Below, piece after piece: positions 9,030 to 18,259 of a DNA stretch of 64,000 nt; position 1 is the stretch's first letter; each line of letters opens with the position of its first letter. This DNA is from Bradyrhizobium sp. CCGUVB1N3 (GTDB taxonomy: Bacteria > Pseudomonadota > Alphaproteobacteria > Rhizobiales > Xanthobacteraceae): NCBI RefSeq assembly GCF_024199925.1, contig NZ_JANADR010000001.1, positions 186,001 through 250,000 on the forward strand, in the 5' to 3' direction. Under the pieces are notes generated by a model, which was not told the DNA's origin, searched no databases, and saw only the letters and a program-made list of their open reading frames with translations. The translations under genes and the position numbers were made by a program.

Positions 9030-10065
9030 CCAGGATCTTCAGATCGGCATCCGGCTTGAAGTCGCTTGCGTTATATTCGAGCGTGTTTCCGGAGGATGCC
9101 TTGAGCCGCCCCGGACAGAAGCTGACCAAGCGGTCGCTGCCACCTGGGTCGATGGTCAGCTTGAACGAGCGGATCGGCCCGGCCCAATTCGCGCCGGTCT
9201 TGAGCACGTAGGATATGCGCCGCTCCTGCAGCTTGGCGGTGTTGGCTTGGCTGTTTCCTGCGCGCCTGTCGAGCTCGGCGAGGAACGTATCCTGGACGCA
9301 ATACTCCTTCCGGTAACGCGCGACTTCCTGACTGAGTGCGCTGCTACCGCGCAGGCTCGAGCGCAGGATGGTGTCAGGGCTGGAGCCGACGCTCGGCCGA
9401 TACTGGTGTTCGACGATGACGGCGCGCGTGGGCGGAAACACCTGCTTGCGCACCGCCGAGGTCTTGATAACCCAGCCCGGCACATATTGCTGGCGACCGT
9501 TGTCGCTCATGCCAGCGGGCATCAGAAGCCCGTCATCCACGAGCCGGGTTCGGGTCGCCGCGGGCAGGTCGGCCACCCGGATCTCGCGGTCGCCGATCGG
9601 CAGCAGCGGCAGCTTGAGATCACGGAGCAGGGCACTGACATCCTTGCTGCCAACCATTGCACGCTGATCGATTGTCAGCGGCGCCGGGCTGCCGTCGACC
9701 TTGGTTTCGAAGTCGACGAAGTTGACCGGATCGTTTGACGGCAGTGCAATGTTCTCGGCCTCCGACAGGTCGATGTCGGGCAACGGAAAGGCGACAGTGA
9801 GCGTAACCGGCTTGGTGGTGACGTTCGTGAACTGGTAGCGAACCCTGATGCTGTCGAGCGCGATACGAAGATCCTCGCTCTCCATGGCCACATCGTTGGT
9901 GCGAACGAACTGGAGCCCACCGATCGACAATTCGGCGGCCGAGTCGTTGGCGCGTGCCGGCCAGCCGGTCGCAACCAATAGCGCGACCATCAAGGTCCTT
10001 GCCCGGAACGAGGGGCGGCTCGATGGTCCGTCCACCATGCCGGTTTCAATGCGGCGTCGCAGCAT
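9013..10065 (-). CDS. Exported DUF4424-type protein
   Basis: 350 aa from the ATG at 10065; an ATG at 10038 is possible. A signal peptide is visible (RTLMVALLVATGWPARA, cleavage near AND). The mature part begins AAELSIGGLQFVRTNDVAM and continues with alternating beta strands and a Pro-rich VTLTVAFPLPDIDL, the pattern of DUF4424 proteins. Their function is unknown. The mature C-terminal half keeps the family style (VVEHQYRPSVGSSPD, ISYVLKTGANWAGPI, FKLTIDP). It follows a 93-aa gene by 24 bases, so the two probably form a transcription unit. No catalytic motif was seen. Confidence 0.75.
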   Translation of the reverse strand: MLRRRIETGMVDGPSSRPSFRARTLMVALLVATGWPARANDSAAELSIGGLQFVRTNDVAMESEDLRIALDSIRVRYQFTNVTTKPVTLTVAFPLPDIDLSEAENIALPSNDPVNFVDFETKVDGSPAPLTIDQRAMVGSKDVSALLRDLKLPLLPIGDREIRVADLPAATRTRLVDDGLLMPAGMSDNGRQQYVPGWVIKTSAVRKQVFPPTRAVIVEHQYRPSVGSSPDTILRSSLRGSSALSQEVARYRKEYCVQDTFLAELDRRAGNSQANTAKLQERRISYVLKTGANWAGPIRSFKLTIDPGGSDRLVSFCPGRLKASSGNTLEYNASDFKPDADLKILVIGKF

Positions 10066-10089
10066 ATGCCGGTTCCGTCCGGCGATCGG

Positions 10090-10371
10090 TCAGTCGATCG
10101 CCTTGTAAAGATCGCCCCACTCAGACTTCCAGACGCCGTCCGGATCGCACACCACGATCGCGAGCTTGACGTCGTTGGCCAGCCGGATCGCGCCGCGAAA
10201 TGCGTCCTGCGCCGGCAACTGGGCGCTGACCTGGTCATTGGTCAGCCGCCCCTCGCTTGCGGAGGCCGGCAGCACGATCGCCCCGGAGGCGCCGTCATTG
10301 TCGCGTTTCAGGACCAGCGTGATCGCGTCGGGCTGGACTTCATTGACCTGCTCAAATCTATTCCTGGCCAT
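10090..10371 (-). CDS. Small hypothetical protein upstream of the DUF4424 gene
   Basis: 93 aa, soluble, no signal peptide and no cysteine pair. It reads as a small alpha/beta protein: ITLVLKRDNDGASGAIVLP, then LAIVVCDPDGVWKSEWGDLY. I do not recognise a family. It lies on the same strand as the DUF4424 gene with a 24-base gap and is divergent from the NlpC-like gene. Length, codon style and tight spacing support a real gene. Confidence 0.6.
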   Translation of the reverse strand: MARNRFEQVNEVQPDAITLVLKRDNDGASGAIVLPASASEGRLTNDQVSAQLPAQDAFRGAIRLANDVKLAIVVCDPDGVWKSEWGDLYKAID

Positions 10372-10402
10372 CGTTTTGCACCGTACGCTGAAAAAGTTCG
10401 GA

Positions 10403-10444
10403 CTATCACCGTCCAGTGATAGAATTGAACGCGATCGAGATCGC
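10403..10444. promoter_or_regulatory. Two dyads in a divergent promoter region
   Basis: The 159-base gap between the 93-aa gene (-) and the NlpC-like gene (+) holds CTATCAC / GTGATAG (10403-10409 and 10416-10422, spacer CGTCCA), and 9 bases on GCGATC / GATCGC (10431-10436 and 10439-10444). Both are perfect. They could be operator half-sites for a regulator of both directions; the regulator is not known. Confidence 0.4.
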
Positions 10445-10530
10445 TCACCACTAATTGACGCGCCGCATTACGGCCATCTCGGATTAGTCGATCCGACGCG
10501 GCGATCGGTTCGGGGTACACTGAGGCGAAC

Positions 10531-12252
10531 ATGCTTCGTCCAACTAATTGGATCCGGGTATTCATCGTTGGCGCCGGCATTTTCGTAGCCAGCGCGCACG
10601 CCGACGATACGGTCGTACGCAGCTTTGCCGGCGGTTCTGCTGCTTCAATGGTCGGCATCATTCCGGCCGGCGAGGACGTGGAACTCGCAGGGCCGCAAGC
10701 GCTCACGGCGGATGGTCAGGGCAACCTGTTTGTGCTTGATCAGGTTAACGCCCGGATTCTCCAGTTCGATCCCAAATTGCCGAATTCCGATCCTGATGTC
10801 CTCAAGATGCCGAAGGACGTTCAGCCGACCGACCTCGTCGTCCACAACGACGACATCATGGTTTGGGACGGCGGCATACGGACGCTGAAGGCGGCGCCGG
10901 GACAGTCCACACGTGGCATCGGTGGCGACGTGATACAGCTTGAGGAGGTCTCGAGCCGTGGTGCGGACGATCAGGTCGCTGTCTCGGCTTTCGCCCAGAT
11001 GGGATCGCGAGCGCCCGGCAGCGCAACCGATTTGCTTGATCAGAACACCCGCACGGCCATCATCAAGACGACGCGGCAACCCGACCGGCAATATGTTGCT
11101 TCCCGAAGCAAGGGTTCGGTGATCGCCGATGTCATTCCGGACAAGGGCAATGCCAGCGTACGGATCGAGATCCAAACCATGGTCACCAACGAGACCATTG
11201 GCCAACTCGGCCTTCGCGTGCGCAATCAGCTTGGGACGGTGGACTTTCTCGAGATTGACAACAGCGACCGCTTCTACGTGCTGGCCGAGGACGTTCCGCC
11301 ATCGGGGAAGAACGCCTCCACATTCGTGGCACGCTATGCCGCGAACGGGCGTCTCGAGGGAATCTACGAGCTGCCTCTGGAAAATACCCCGCTGACCAGG
11401 CGGTTCGTCACGGTTTCGGGCGATGGCGACGTCTATTTCCTGCGAACCAAGCCGGACGGCATCGAAGTGGTGGGTGTCGGCTTCCGGCCTCTGGCCAACG
11501 CTTCGATTATCGACGTGCGGCCGTCGCGAACGGCAACCGCCCCGGCAGCGCAGCCTGACGTCAAATTCAACGCGACGGCCGCCGTGCGGCCGTCCAATCG
11601 CCAACAGGCGATCGAGACCGCGTTTGCATTCGAAGGCATCCAGTGGAAGCTGACGCAGGCGAACTACGGCAGCGATCCCGACAGCCAATGTAGCGGCTTC
11701 AGCCGCATTCGCCGGCCGTGGTATCTCCAGGGCAAAGTCAACCAGGAGGTGCGCGGCGTACCCTATTGCTGGGGCTGCCACGGTTCGCTCGCGAACTTCC
11801 GGCAGCGGATCGAGAGCGGAACGCTGGCTGGCAATGTCTGCACCCGCAACGCGCCACGGCCGGATGTTGCCGGCGTGGACTGTTCGGCATTCGTCAGCGC
11901 CGCGTGGGGACTTTCCGTCCACTACACGACCGCCGCCATCCCCGCGATCGCAGCGCCCGTGGCAAATCCCTGGGACCTCAAGCCCGGCGATGCACTGAAC
12001 AAGCCGGGCTCGCACGTGATGTTGTTCCTGCGTTTCACGCCTGATCGCAAGGCGGAGGTGATGGAATCCTCGACCGGCGGCTGCAACGGCCGCGTCTGCC
12101 GCAACGTCTATCCGTTGGCGAGCCTGCTCGCGCGCGGCTACGCTCCGGTCCGCTTTCGCGCCTTTGCGGATGATCAGACGACAGTTTCGGCGAGCGTCTA
12201 TCAAGAGACTGAACCGCCGGCAGGCCGCAAAACGGCAAGCAAAAGGCGCTGA
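10531..12252 (+). CDS. Exported propeller-like protein with NlpC/P60-like C-terminal domain
   Basis: 573 aa with a signal peptide (WIRVFIVGAGIFVASAHA). Residues 25-340 look like NHL/beta-propeller repeats (for example ALTADGQGNLFVLDQVNARI and DNSDRFYVLAEDV). From about 370 there is a Cys-rich stretch (CSGFSRIRRPWY, YCWGCHG), then a cysteine-peptidase core with GVDCSAFVSAAWG (Cys451) and PGSHVMLFL (His495), as in NlpC/P60 amidases. The likely place of action is the periplasm, on peptidoglycan. It could be a wall enzyme helping T6SS assembly, or an unrelated amidase. A Lys/Arg tail ends the protein. Confidence 0.75.
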   Translation: MLRPTNWIRVFIVGAGIFVASAHADDTVVRSFAGGSAASMVGIIPAGEDVELAGPQALTADGQGNLFVLDQVNARILQFDPKLPNSDPDVLKMPKDVQPTDLVVHNDDIMVWDGGIRTLKAAPGQSTRGIGGDVIQLEEVSSRGADDQVAVSAFAQMGSRAPGSATDLLDQNTRTAIIKTTRQPDRQYVASRSKGSVIADVIPDKGNASVRIEIQTMVTNETIGQLGLRVRNQLGTVDFLEIDNSDRFYVLAEDVPPSGKNASTFVARYAANGRLEGIYELPLENTPLTRRFVTVSGDGDVYFLRTKPDGIEVVGVGFRPLANASIIDVRPSRTATAPAAQPDVKFNATAAVRPSNRQQAIETAFAFEGIQWKLTQANYGSDPDSQCSGFSRIRRPWYLQGKVNQEVRGVPYCWGCHGSLANFRQRIESGTLAGNVCTRNAPRPDVAGVDCSAFVSAAWGLSVHYTTAAIPAIAAPVANPWDLKPGDALNKPGSHVMLFLRFTPDRKAEVMESSTGGCNGRVCRNVYPLASLLARGYAPVRFRAFADDQTTVSASVYQETEPPAGRKTASKRR

Positions 12253-12288
12253 ACCCGGTGTGTCGTTGACGCTACAGAATGGGTAGGC

Positions 12289-14088
12289 ATGAAGTCGAGG
12301 TGGATCACGATGCGGATGCACAGAGGACTTGATGGCAAGATCGGGCGGCTATGCGCCGCCATCGGGGTTGCCGCATTGCTCGGCCTGACAGTCCAGAACG
12401 CGCAAGCGGCGGTAGGGTTGGCGATCAGCAATCCGGACGGGGCGGCCGTGCGCGCGCTCGTGATAGGGATCGACGACTACCAGCATGTGCGCAAACTGAA
12501 GGGCGCGGTCGCCGACGCCACTGACATCGTGACCAGCTTGAAGTCCATGGGAGTTGGCGATGTCGTCGAATTGACCAACACCCAGGCCGACAGGGCAAGC
12601 GTCCTGCGCGAGATCAGCGCACTGGTGGAGCGGACAAAGACCAACGACCTCATTTTTCTGTCGATCGCCGGTCATGGCACCCAGGAGCCGGAGCGCGTCA
12701 AGGGCTCGGAGCCGGACGGGATGGAAAACGTGTTCCTGCTGCCGGGCTTCGAAACCACGCCGACTGGGTCCGTTGAACGCGTTCTGGGCAACGAGTTCAA
12801 CCATTTCATCCGCCAGTTCGAGCTGCGCGGTGCGAAGGTGATCTTCGTGGCTGACACCTGCCACGGCGGTGGAATGGTGCGCGATATCGATCCGCGTGCT
12901 GCGGAGATGAGCTTCCGGCAGGTGCCGCGCTATACGTTGCTGGTCGATGAACTGAAGCCGGTGTCGGACAGCAACGATCCGAAGTCCGAGCTCGATCTCG
13001 ATCACACGGCGTTCCTGGCTGCGGTCGATCGCAACACCAAGGCGCCGGAAGTGCGGATCCCCGGCATCGATGGCCTGCGCGGGGCCCTCAGCTATGCGGT
13101 CGCGCGGGCGGTGGAAGGCAGCGCCGACATCAATCACGATGGGAAGGTGACGCTCAAGGAGCTCTTCAGCAATGTTCGGCAGGTGGTCTATCAGCTCTCT
13201 GACCAGCGCCAGAACATCGTGACGATATCATCGCAGGCTCAGACGCCGGATACCGACGTCGCCTTCGAATTGACGCGCGGTGTGGTGCTGATCCAAGGGC
13301 CGGCTGCGAGAGCGGCCGCTGGTCAGGCCGGAGCGGCTGCTCCCGTCGAGGGAGAGGCGCCCGCGCCGCCGGCTGTCGCGGCCACGGCACCAACTGCTCC
13401 GACCCTTGCCGCGGCCACCAAGGAAGTTCCGACCGGCACTGGGCCGACGCCCCTCCGCCTCGCGGCACCGATCCGACTGGCCGCGCTCGACGGCAAGACG
13501 AATTATTTTGCGAGCGTGACGCCAAAGGACGTCACAGTGCTGGCTGTTCAACCGACGGACAATCCCGACCTGATCTGGGACCCTGTGTCCCACGACGTGA
13601 TCGCGTGGGGTGATGTGGTTGCCTATGGGGTGGACGTTGCCAGTTTGCCGACGGTGGTTGACCGGACAGCGGCAATTCGTGAACTCAAGCGCATGGCGAC
13701 CCGGTCGCCGCAGATGATGCGTATCTGGCCTGACGATCGTCAGCAGCGAGCTGGCCAGACCGTCGAAGTTGACCTGTCTGATGTGGCATCAAGGGCGGTG
13801 CTGCTGTTCAATGTGTCTGGCGATGGCACCATCCAGATGTTGTATCCGGTGGGTTCTGATGCGGCGCTGGCCCGATCGGCGAGCTTGCGGCTACCGCTCA
13901 GGGTGGGCGAGCCGTTTGGTGCGGAGCAAGTCGTTGCGGTGACCTCGCAGCAGCGCATGGTTGATCTCGAGACGGTCCTGATACAGCTCAACCGGCGCCG
14001 CGCCTCGGGGCAGATGATCAAAAGCCTCGAGCACCACTTGCCCGCGGACGCGCGGATCGCCTCGATTGGCTTTTTTAGCGCTCCCTGA
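12289..14088 (+). CDS. Exported caspase-family (C14) protein with DUF4384-like domain
   Basis: 599 aa; a hydrophobic signal (AAIGVAALLGLTVQNAQA) puts it in the periplasm. Residues 55-340 form a caspase/metacaspase fold: ALVIGIDDYQHVRKLKGAVADA, catalytic His129 in SIAGHGTQE and Cys191 in VADTCHGGGM, so the dyad is intact. An Ala/Pro linker (about 345-390) leads to a C-terminal DUF4384-like beta domain (QRAGQTVEVDLSD, GDGTIQMLYPV). The next gene encodes a free DUF4384-like protein. The substrate is unknown. An ATG at 12310 is an alternative start. Confidence 0.85.
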   Translation: MKSRWITMRMHRGLDGKIGRLCAAIGVAALLGLTVQNAQAAVGLAISNPDGAAVRALVIGIDDYQHVRKLKGAVADATDIVTSLKSMGVGDVVELTNTQADRASVLREISALVERTKTNDLIFLSIAGHGTQEPERVKGSEPDGMENVFLLPGFETTPTGSVERVLGNEFNHFIRQFELRGAKVIFVADTCHGGGMVRDIDPRAAEMSFRQVPRYTLLVDELKPVSDSNDPKSELDLDHTAFLAAVDRNTKAPEVRIPGIDGLRGALSYAVARAVEGSADINHDGKVTLKELFSNVRQVVYQLSDQRQNIVTISSQAQTPDTDVAFELTRGVVLIQGPAARAAAGQAGAAAPVEGEAPAPPAVAATAPTAPTLAAATKEVPTGTGPTPLRLAAPIRLAALDGKTNYFASVTPKDVTVLAVQPTDNPDLIWDPVSHDVIAWGDVVAYGVDVASLPTVVDRTAAIRELKRMATRSPQMMRIWPDDRQQRAGQTVEVDLSDVASRAVLLFNVSGDGTIQMLYPVGSDAALARSASLRLPLRVGEPFGAEQVVAVTSQQRMVDLETVLIQLNRRRASGQMIKSLEHHLPADARIASIGFFSAP

Positions 14089-14108
14089 CTTTTGGGGGGA
14101 AGCAGGCC

Positions 14109-14756
14109 ATGCCGCCGTCGAAGCCGATCCGCCACGAGGGATCATGGCTCGCAATTCTGCTGCTGGTGGCAGGTAGTGGGGCTGCGTCCGCAGCGCTGCT
14201 GCCGTCGGCATCTCTGCATGTCAGGACGGCAAATGCACCATGGCTTTGGCCTGTACAGGCAACGCGCGGAAAGACCAATGCCGCAAGTGTGTCCCTTGAA
14301 ATACTGCCGAGCCAGACTGTGAACGTTGGCGGCAAGGTGTCGTTCGGTGTGACCGTCAGGAAGCCGGGATATCTCATTCTGGTGGATGTCGATGCGACGG
14401 GGCGGATGTCCCAGATCTTTCCGACTCCCGAGCTATTGGCGCAGTCGGACGGACGCGACATCAATCTCGTCAAGCCCGGCGTCGAATTCGTCGTTCCGAC
14501 CGCGGCGGCACGGCAGCGTGGCTTCGAGTATGTCGTCGCACCGCCGACCGGGTCAGCGGTGATGGTTGCGATCCTGAGCGAGCGGCGTGTGCAATTGCTC
14601 GACTTGCCCGATTTGCCGAGCAAGCTGCAAGGGCAGGCTGAGGCGTTGAGCTATCTATCGGCCTGGACCAGTGAGCTGCGGGTGCCGGACGCCGGCAGCG
14701 GAAAGCTGGTGACCAACAATTGGTCGTTTGACGTAAAATCCTATTCCATCAAGTGA
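14109..14756 (+). CDS. Exported DUF4384-like protein
   Basis: 215 aa with a signal peptide (GSWLAILLLVAGSGAASA). The mature part is one beta module: TVNVGGKVSFGVTVRKPGY, LILVDVDATGRMSQIFPTP and RGFEYVVAPPTGSAVMVAIL. It parallels the C-terminal modules of PpkA and of the preceding caspase, with the repeated pattern G-hydrophobic strand-'V-D/S-GxxxxxxP'. A strong ribosome site (GGGGGGAAG) precedes the ATG, and the gap to the caspase gene is 20 bases, so the two are probably co-transcribed. It may be a structural partner of the caspase or of the PpkA sensor domain. Confidence 0.7.
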   Translation: MPPSKPIRHEGSWLAILLLVAGSGAASAALLPSASLHVRTANAPWLWPVQATRGKTNAASVSLEILPSQTVNVGGKVSFGVTVRKPGYLILVDVDATGRMSQIFPTPELLAQSDGRDINLVKPGVEFVVPTAAARQRGFEYVVAPPTGSAVMVAILSERRVQLLDLPDLPSKLQGQAEALSYLSAWTSELRVPDAGSGKLVTNNWSFDVKSYSIK

Positions 14757-14781
14757 GCGTGTGAGGCTAAGGCTCTGTGAA

Positions 14782-14800
14782 GGCTAAAGTTTGCTTAGCC
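14782..14800. terminator. Short hairpin at a convergent gene end
   Basis: GGCTAA (14782-14787) and TTAGCC (14795-14800) form a 6-bp stem with a 7-base loop. It overlaps the stop of the minus-strand hydrolase gene and lies 26 bases after the plus-strand DUF4384 gene. It is weak and has no T-tract. Confidence 0.3.
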
Positions 14801-15776
14801 GGCTGAAGAAGCCGCCCCGGGCGATCATGTAATGAATGTCCTTCGGAAAGGGAAAAGCGCTGCGAACGTTGGAAATCGCGTGCTGGAGGAATTCCCCATG
14901 CTGTGGCGCTGGCTTATGGCTCAGCCGGGGCTGGTCGGCGACCTGCGGAATCATGAATTGATCCACGAAAGCCGGGTCCAGATCGTTCACTCTGACCAAC
15001 TGGCCAAATGCCGGGAACACGTCGTAGTGACCCAAGCTCACGTTGAGAGTCTTGAGTGCAGGACGCTGTGCCTGAGCTCTGTTGCCGTCGGCCGTTGCCA
15101 GCCCGCGGCCCATCAGGTCCAGCTTCACCGATTGCGGGAGAGTTGACGGACCATAGACGATCTCGAGCGAAAGGCCGCTCCGCCCCGACAGCCACTGGTA
15201 CCAGAACGTCGCATCGTCGGGCTGGGCTCTGGCGCCGTAGAGGCAGTCAAATCCCCAACATGCCGTCAGCTTCGACTGATACTTGCCGAGGCTCCCCACG
15301 AGGTTGCGCATGCCGTTACCGCCGCCGGAGTGGCATGCGATGATGAGCTTGCCGATCTGGAGCTGAGGAATGGACGTCGAGGAAGCGCCCAGGAAGTTTG
15401 CGAGAGCTCCAAGGATCTCGTCGAGGTAGCGCTCGCCCCATGTCGGGGCTGCCAGGTCCGTCACGTTGTAGTTTCCGGCAAAGCTGTCGCCGACGGCATA
15501 TTCGTAGCCCAGGAAGGGCGCGATGAGCACCACGTCCTTGCCCGAATCCCGCACCTGCTCGCGCAGTCGTGCAGGATCGTTGTGGAACAGGAATTCATGG
15601 TCTTTGACGTAGAAGCCATGCAGCCAGATCACGACATCGAACTTGGTGGCTGCTGTTGCGTGCTTTGGTGGAAGGTAAAGCGCCGTCGGTTTCATGCCGG
15701 GCGCCTGCCGCTTCGTGAAGAGCGTCACCCCGGGAAAGACGTTGACGTCCTTCTGCTCAAGCTCACACGCCACCAC
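14784..15776 (-). CDS. Alpha/beta-hydrolase-like protein
   Basis: 330 aa from a GTG at 15776 that has GGAG 8 bases upstream. FDVVIWLHGFYVKD is the usual oxyanion strand (WLHG), and IIACHSGGGNGM carries a nucleophile-elbow-like Ser150. The residue two before it is Cys, not the canonical Gly. A histidine follows in LGHYDVFP, which suits the third catalytic position. No signal peptide or membrane segment is present, so it is cytosolic unless another system exports it. It lies 85 bases after the second caspase gene on the same strand. An esterase/lipase role, including as a T6SS lipase effector, is inference. Confidence 0.6.
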   Translation of the reverse strand: MVACELEQKDVNVFPGVTLFTKRQAPGMKPTALYLPPKHATAATKFDVVIWLHGFYVKDHEFLFHNDPARLREQVRDSGKDVVLIAPFLGYEYAVGDSFAGNYNVTDLAAPTWGERYLDEILGALANFLGASSTSIPQLQIGKLIIACHSGGGNGMRNLVGSLGKYQSKLTACWGFDCLYGARAQPDDATFWYQWLSGRSGLSLEIVYGPSTLPQSVKLDLMGRGLATADGNRAQAQRPALKTLNVSLGHYDVFPAFGQLVRVNDLDPAFVDQFMIPQVADQPRLSHKPAPQHGEFLQHAISNVRSAFPFPKDIHYMIARGGFFSRLSKL

Positions 15777-15861
15777 GCAGGTCGCTCCGCTTCAGCCAAG
15801 TCAGACACAAGCTCGTCGACCGAGCCGAGGTCTTGCTCGGCGGCTCGGCACACTCGCCGCG

Positions 15862-17730
15862 CTAGTTGCAGACCTCGGCATTGGGATCGGCGTAGGGGCC
15901 ACCTCCGCCGCGATATTCGAGATGGCAGCCGCGCTTGACGGGGCGGCACGTGAGGGAGTTACAGTAGATCTGCCCTCCCGCGCCTGATGCGCTGCGCCTG
16001 GAACCATCCGACTGCGACTTCGGGCTCGCCTGTCGCGGCGGAAGGTCCGCTGTCGGCTGCGGACTTTCGCGGGCCGAACGATCCGCGCGCGACGGGCGGT
16101 CATTCGTATTGCGCTTGGCGACCGGTTGCTTCCCGCGCCGCTTCTCGCATTCATTGTCGTCGTTGAGGAACGAGCCCTCGGCACAGGTGATCTTGCTGCA
16201 CTGGTCGCCGTCGGGCCTGTAGCCGTGATCACAGATCAGCGGGCAGACCCGCGATGGCCTGAGTTTGATCGTGTCAAGAGCATCGAGACTTGCAAGCTTG
16301 ACGTCCAGTTTGGTGCCCGCGTGCCGGTTGAACAGGGCGAGCGAGCGCTGCGAAGCCGCATTCCATGCGCCATCGACGGCACCGGTGAAACAGCCAACGC
16401 GACTCAACTCGCTCTGTACCGATTTGGCGAGATCGGCCTGGAGCGGCGGGGTGCTCAAAGCGGCTACCTTCGCGCCCTTGTCATCCTGGCTGGAGGCAGC
16501 GGCTGCTGCATTATCAGGGGCTGCATTCTCAATGGCAGGCTTATTGCCGGAGAGCATGCCGGCTGCCGAAGTTTCAGATGCAGTCCGCTTGCGTTCGGCC
16601 TCGGCTGCCTGCTCCTGCGCCGCCTGTTTTGTCCTTTCGGCGGCAATTCTGGCCTCATCGGCAGCCTTCAAATCCGCCGCCGCCTTCTCCTGATCAGCGC
16701 GCTGCGCCCCTTCCGAGGCAAGCCGAGCTCGCTGCTGTTCGGCCTGCCGCGCTTTCTCGGTCGCTGCAACGCGTGCGTCCTCTGCGTCGATTTTGTTCAG
16801 CTGAAGCTTGGCCAGACTTGCGTAGTATCCATCGGGATGCTGGGCAAGGAACGCGCTCAGGGCGCCCTTGTTGCCGAGCTGCAAGGCCAACTCGTAGTCT
16901 CGACGAACCTCCGACTGGGGGTTGGTCGCCGGTGTCGGTTCCTGTGTCTTGGGAGCAGGAACCAGTGCAACGTCCTCGCCGCCCAGCGAGCCGTAGACAT
17001 AGGGCTCTTGTCGGTTACCCGTGGCCTGCAGAACATCGTCGCGGATAAAGCCGAAAGCCCTCCGCAAGTCGAGCCCCGGCTTTGCGATATACTTGACCAG
17101 GGCCATCGCGTACGGGCTGTTCTTGCTGTTGCCGTCGAGCGCCGTCAATCCGGCTTTCGCGGCAAATGCGATCAGCGTATTGGACACCGTGGGTTCGACC
17201 CTGGCGAGCCCGCGGCTAATTGATCTCGAGGCGACCGTCCGTTTCATCGTGTCGGCAAAAGGATTGTTGCGGCAGGCGTCGACGATCACGACCCGTAGCT
17301 GCCTCGCAGGCTCGATCGCTAGCAGGACACGGTCGAGAGAGAACGCCTCGTCGTAGATATCGGTGTCACGTTCGAGTCGCGCGTCTGTCGGGATCAGATA
17401 GTTCGTCCCATCAATCTCAATGCCGTGACCCGCATAGTATACCAGGGCAATATCGGCATCGCGCGCTTGATCGGCGAATTCTCTCAGTGCCCGCCGCATG
17501 TCGGTCGCAGCGAGGTTGAGTCTTGAGTCAACCACATCAAAACCTGCGCCCTTCAAGGTCGCGGCGATGGCCGCAGCGTCGTTGGCCGGGTTTGGAAGCA
17601 GTGGGGCATTTTGATAGCTGGAATTACCGACCACCAAAGCCACGCGCTTTGTCGCCCAAGCTGGCTGAGAGGCCAGGAACAGCGAAGCAACAAGAAGAAG
17701 ACAAACTCGGAGGTGCTTGTAAAATGTCAT
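15862..17730 (-). CDS. Exported caspase-family (C14) protein with coiled-coil and Cys-rich tail
   Basis: 622 aa from the ATG at 17730, which places a signal peptide at the very start (VCLLLVASLFLASQPAWA); an ATG at 17760 would add 10 residues. The caspase domain (about 27-255) has RVALVVGNSSYQ, His102 in YYAGHGIEI and Cys153 in VDACRNNPF, an intact dyad. It is a different subtype from the other caspase here. After it come a Lys/Glu/Ala coiled-coil stretch (about 310-395), a peptidoglycan-binding-like helical segment (QSELSRVGCFTGAVDGAWN), a Cys-rich EGF-like piece (ICDHGYRPDGDQCSKI) and a basic tail ending in a second Cys cluster. Confidence 0.85.
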   Translation of the reverse strand: MTFYKHLRVCLLLVASLFLASQPAWATKRVALVVGNSSYQNAPLLPNPANDAAAIAATLKGAGFDVVDSRLNLAATDMRRALREFADQARDADIALVYYAGHGIEIDGTNYLIPTDARLERDTDIYDEAFSLDRVLLAIEPARQLRVVIVDACRNNPFADTMKRTVASRSISRGLARVEPTVSNTLIAFAAKAGLTALDGNSKNSPYAMALVKYIAKPGLDLRRAFGFIRDDVLQATGNRQEPYVYGSLGGEDVALVPAPKTQEPTPATNPQSEVRRDYELALQLGNKGALSAFLAQHPDGYYASLAKLQLNKIDAEDARVAATEKARQAEQQRARLASEGAQRADQEKAAADLKAADEARIAAERTKQAAQEQAAEAERKRTASETSAAGMLSGNKPAIENAAPDNAAAAASSQDDKGAKVAALSTPPLQADLAKSVQSELSRVGCFTGAVDGAWNAASQRSLALFNRHAGTKLDVKLASLDALDTIKLRPSRVCPLICDHGYRPDGDQCSKITCAEGSFLNDDNECEKRRGKQPVAKRNTNDRPSRADRSARESPQPTADLPPRQASPKSQSDGSRRSASGAGGQIYCNSLTCRPVKRGCHLEYRGGGGPYADPNAEVCN

Positions 17731-18259
17731 GGCGAAACATCCAGCATCTGCCCGAAGCATGGTAGCGTCGCGAAGATCGCCGCGCAGAAAATGCTCACCG
17801 AATTCATTCGTACGCTATTGGCGGCCACCTGTCTGCGTACAGTAACAATTTCGAGCCCGATCCATTCCTTAAGTTGTCGTTCGGCCAAGTGAACGCGTTC
17901 AAGCCCGCACCGAAGATTGTGATGGGGCGCCCGCCTTGAATTGGGGCAATATCCTCCAGTGCTGTCCGCTGCCAAGTAAGGGATTGATTATAGGAGTATT
18001 TTTGGGCTTGGGTTTGACCCTTCCGCAGAACGTCGCTCGAATGACGTTTTGGCGAGCGGCGTGTGAAGGGGGCGGGAACCAGTCACGATCATTCCACCTT
18101 CGACGAGGGCGCCAAGTGGAATTTCCGACATGCTGATGCCCATATCCGCGACGCCGGACGATGTGAAATTCGGACACTCGTTTGGCTCGCAAGTCCTTCA
18201 CCGGAGCGCGAAGTGCGCCGCAAGGGAGATGAACTCGAAATCCAACTTTGGAGGATTTT
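17731..18259. other. Long intergenic stretch between caspase and zincin genes
   Basis: This 529-base divergent gap has only short open frames with no recognisable protein. One dyad is visible: AACGTC (18029-18034) and GACGTT (18043-18048) with an 8-base spacer, a possible operator. The GC content falls visibly near 17960-18010, compatible with a promoter region. A decayed gene cannot be excluded, but I see no remnant I can name. Confidence 0.5.

Noticed and set aside
10645..12321. A 558-codon open frame on the - strand
   Set aside because: It is antisense to the propeller/NlpC-like gene, has no recognisable domain and has biased composition.
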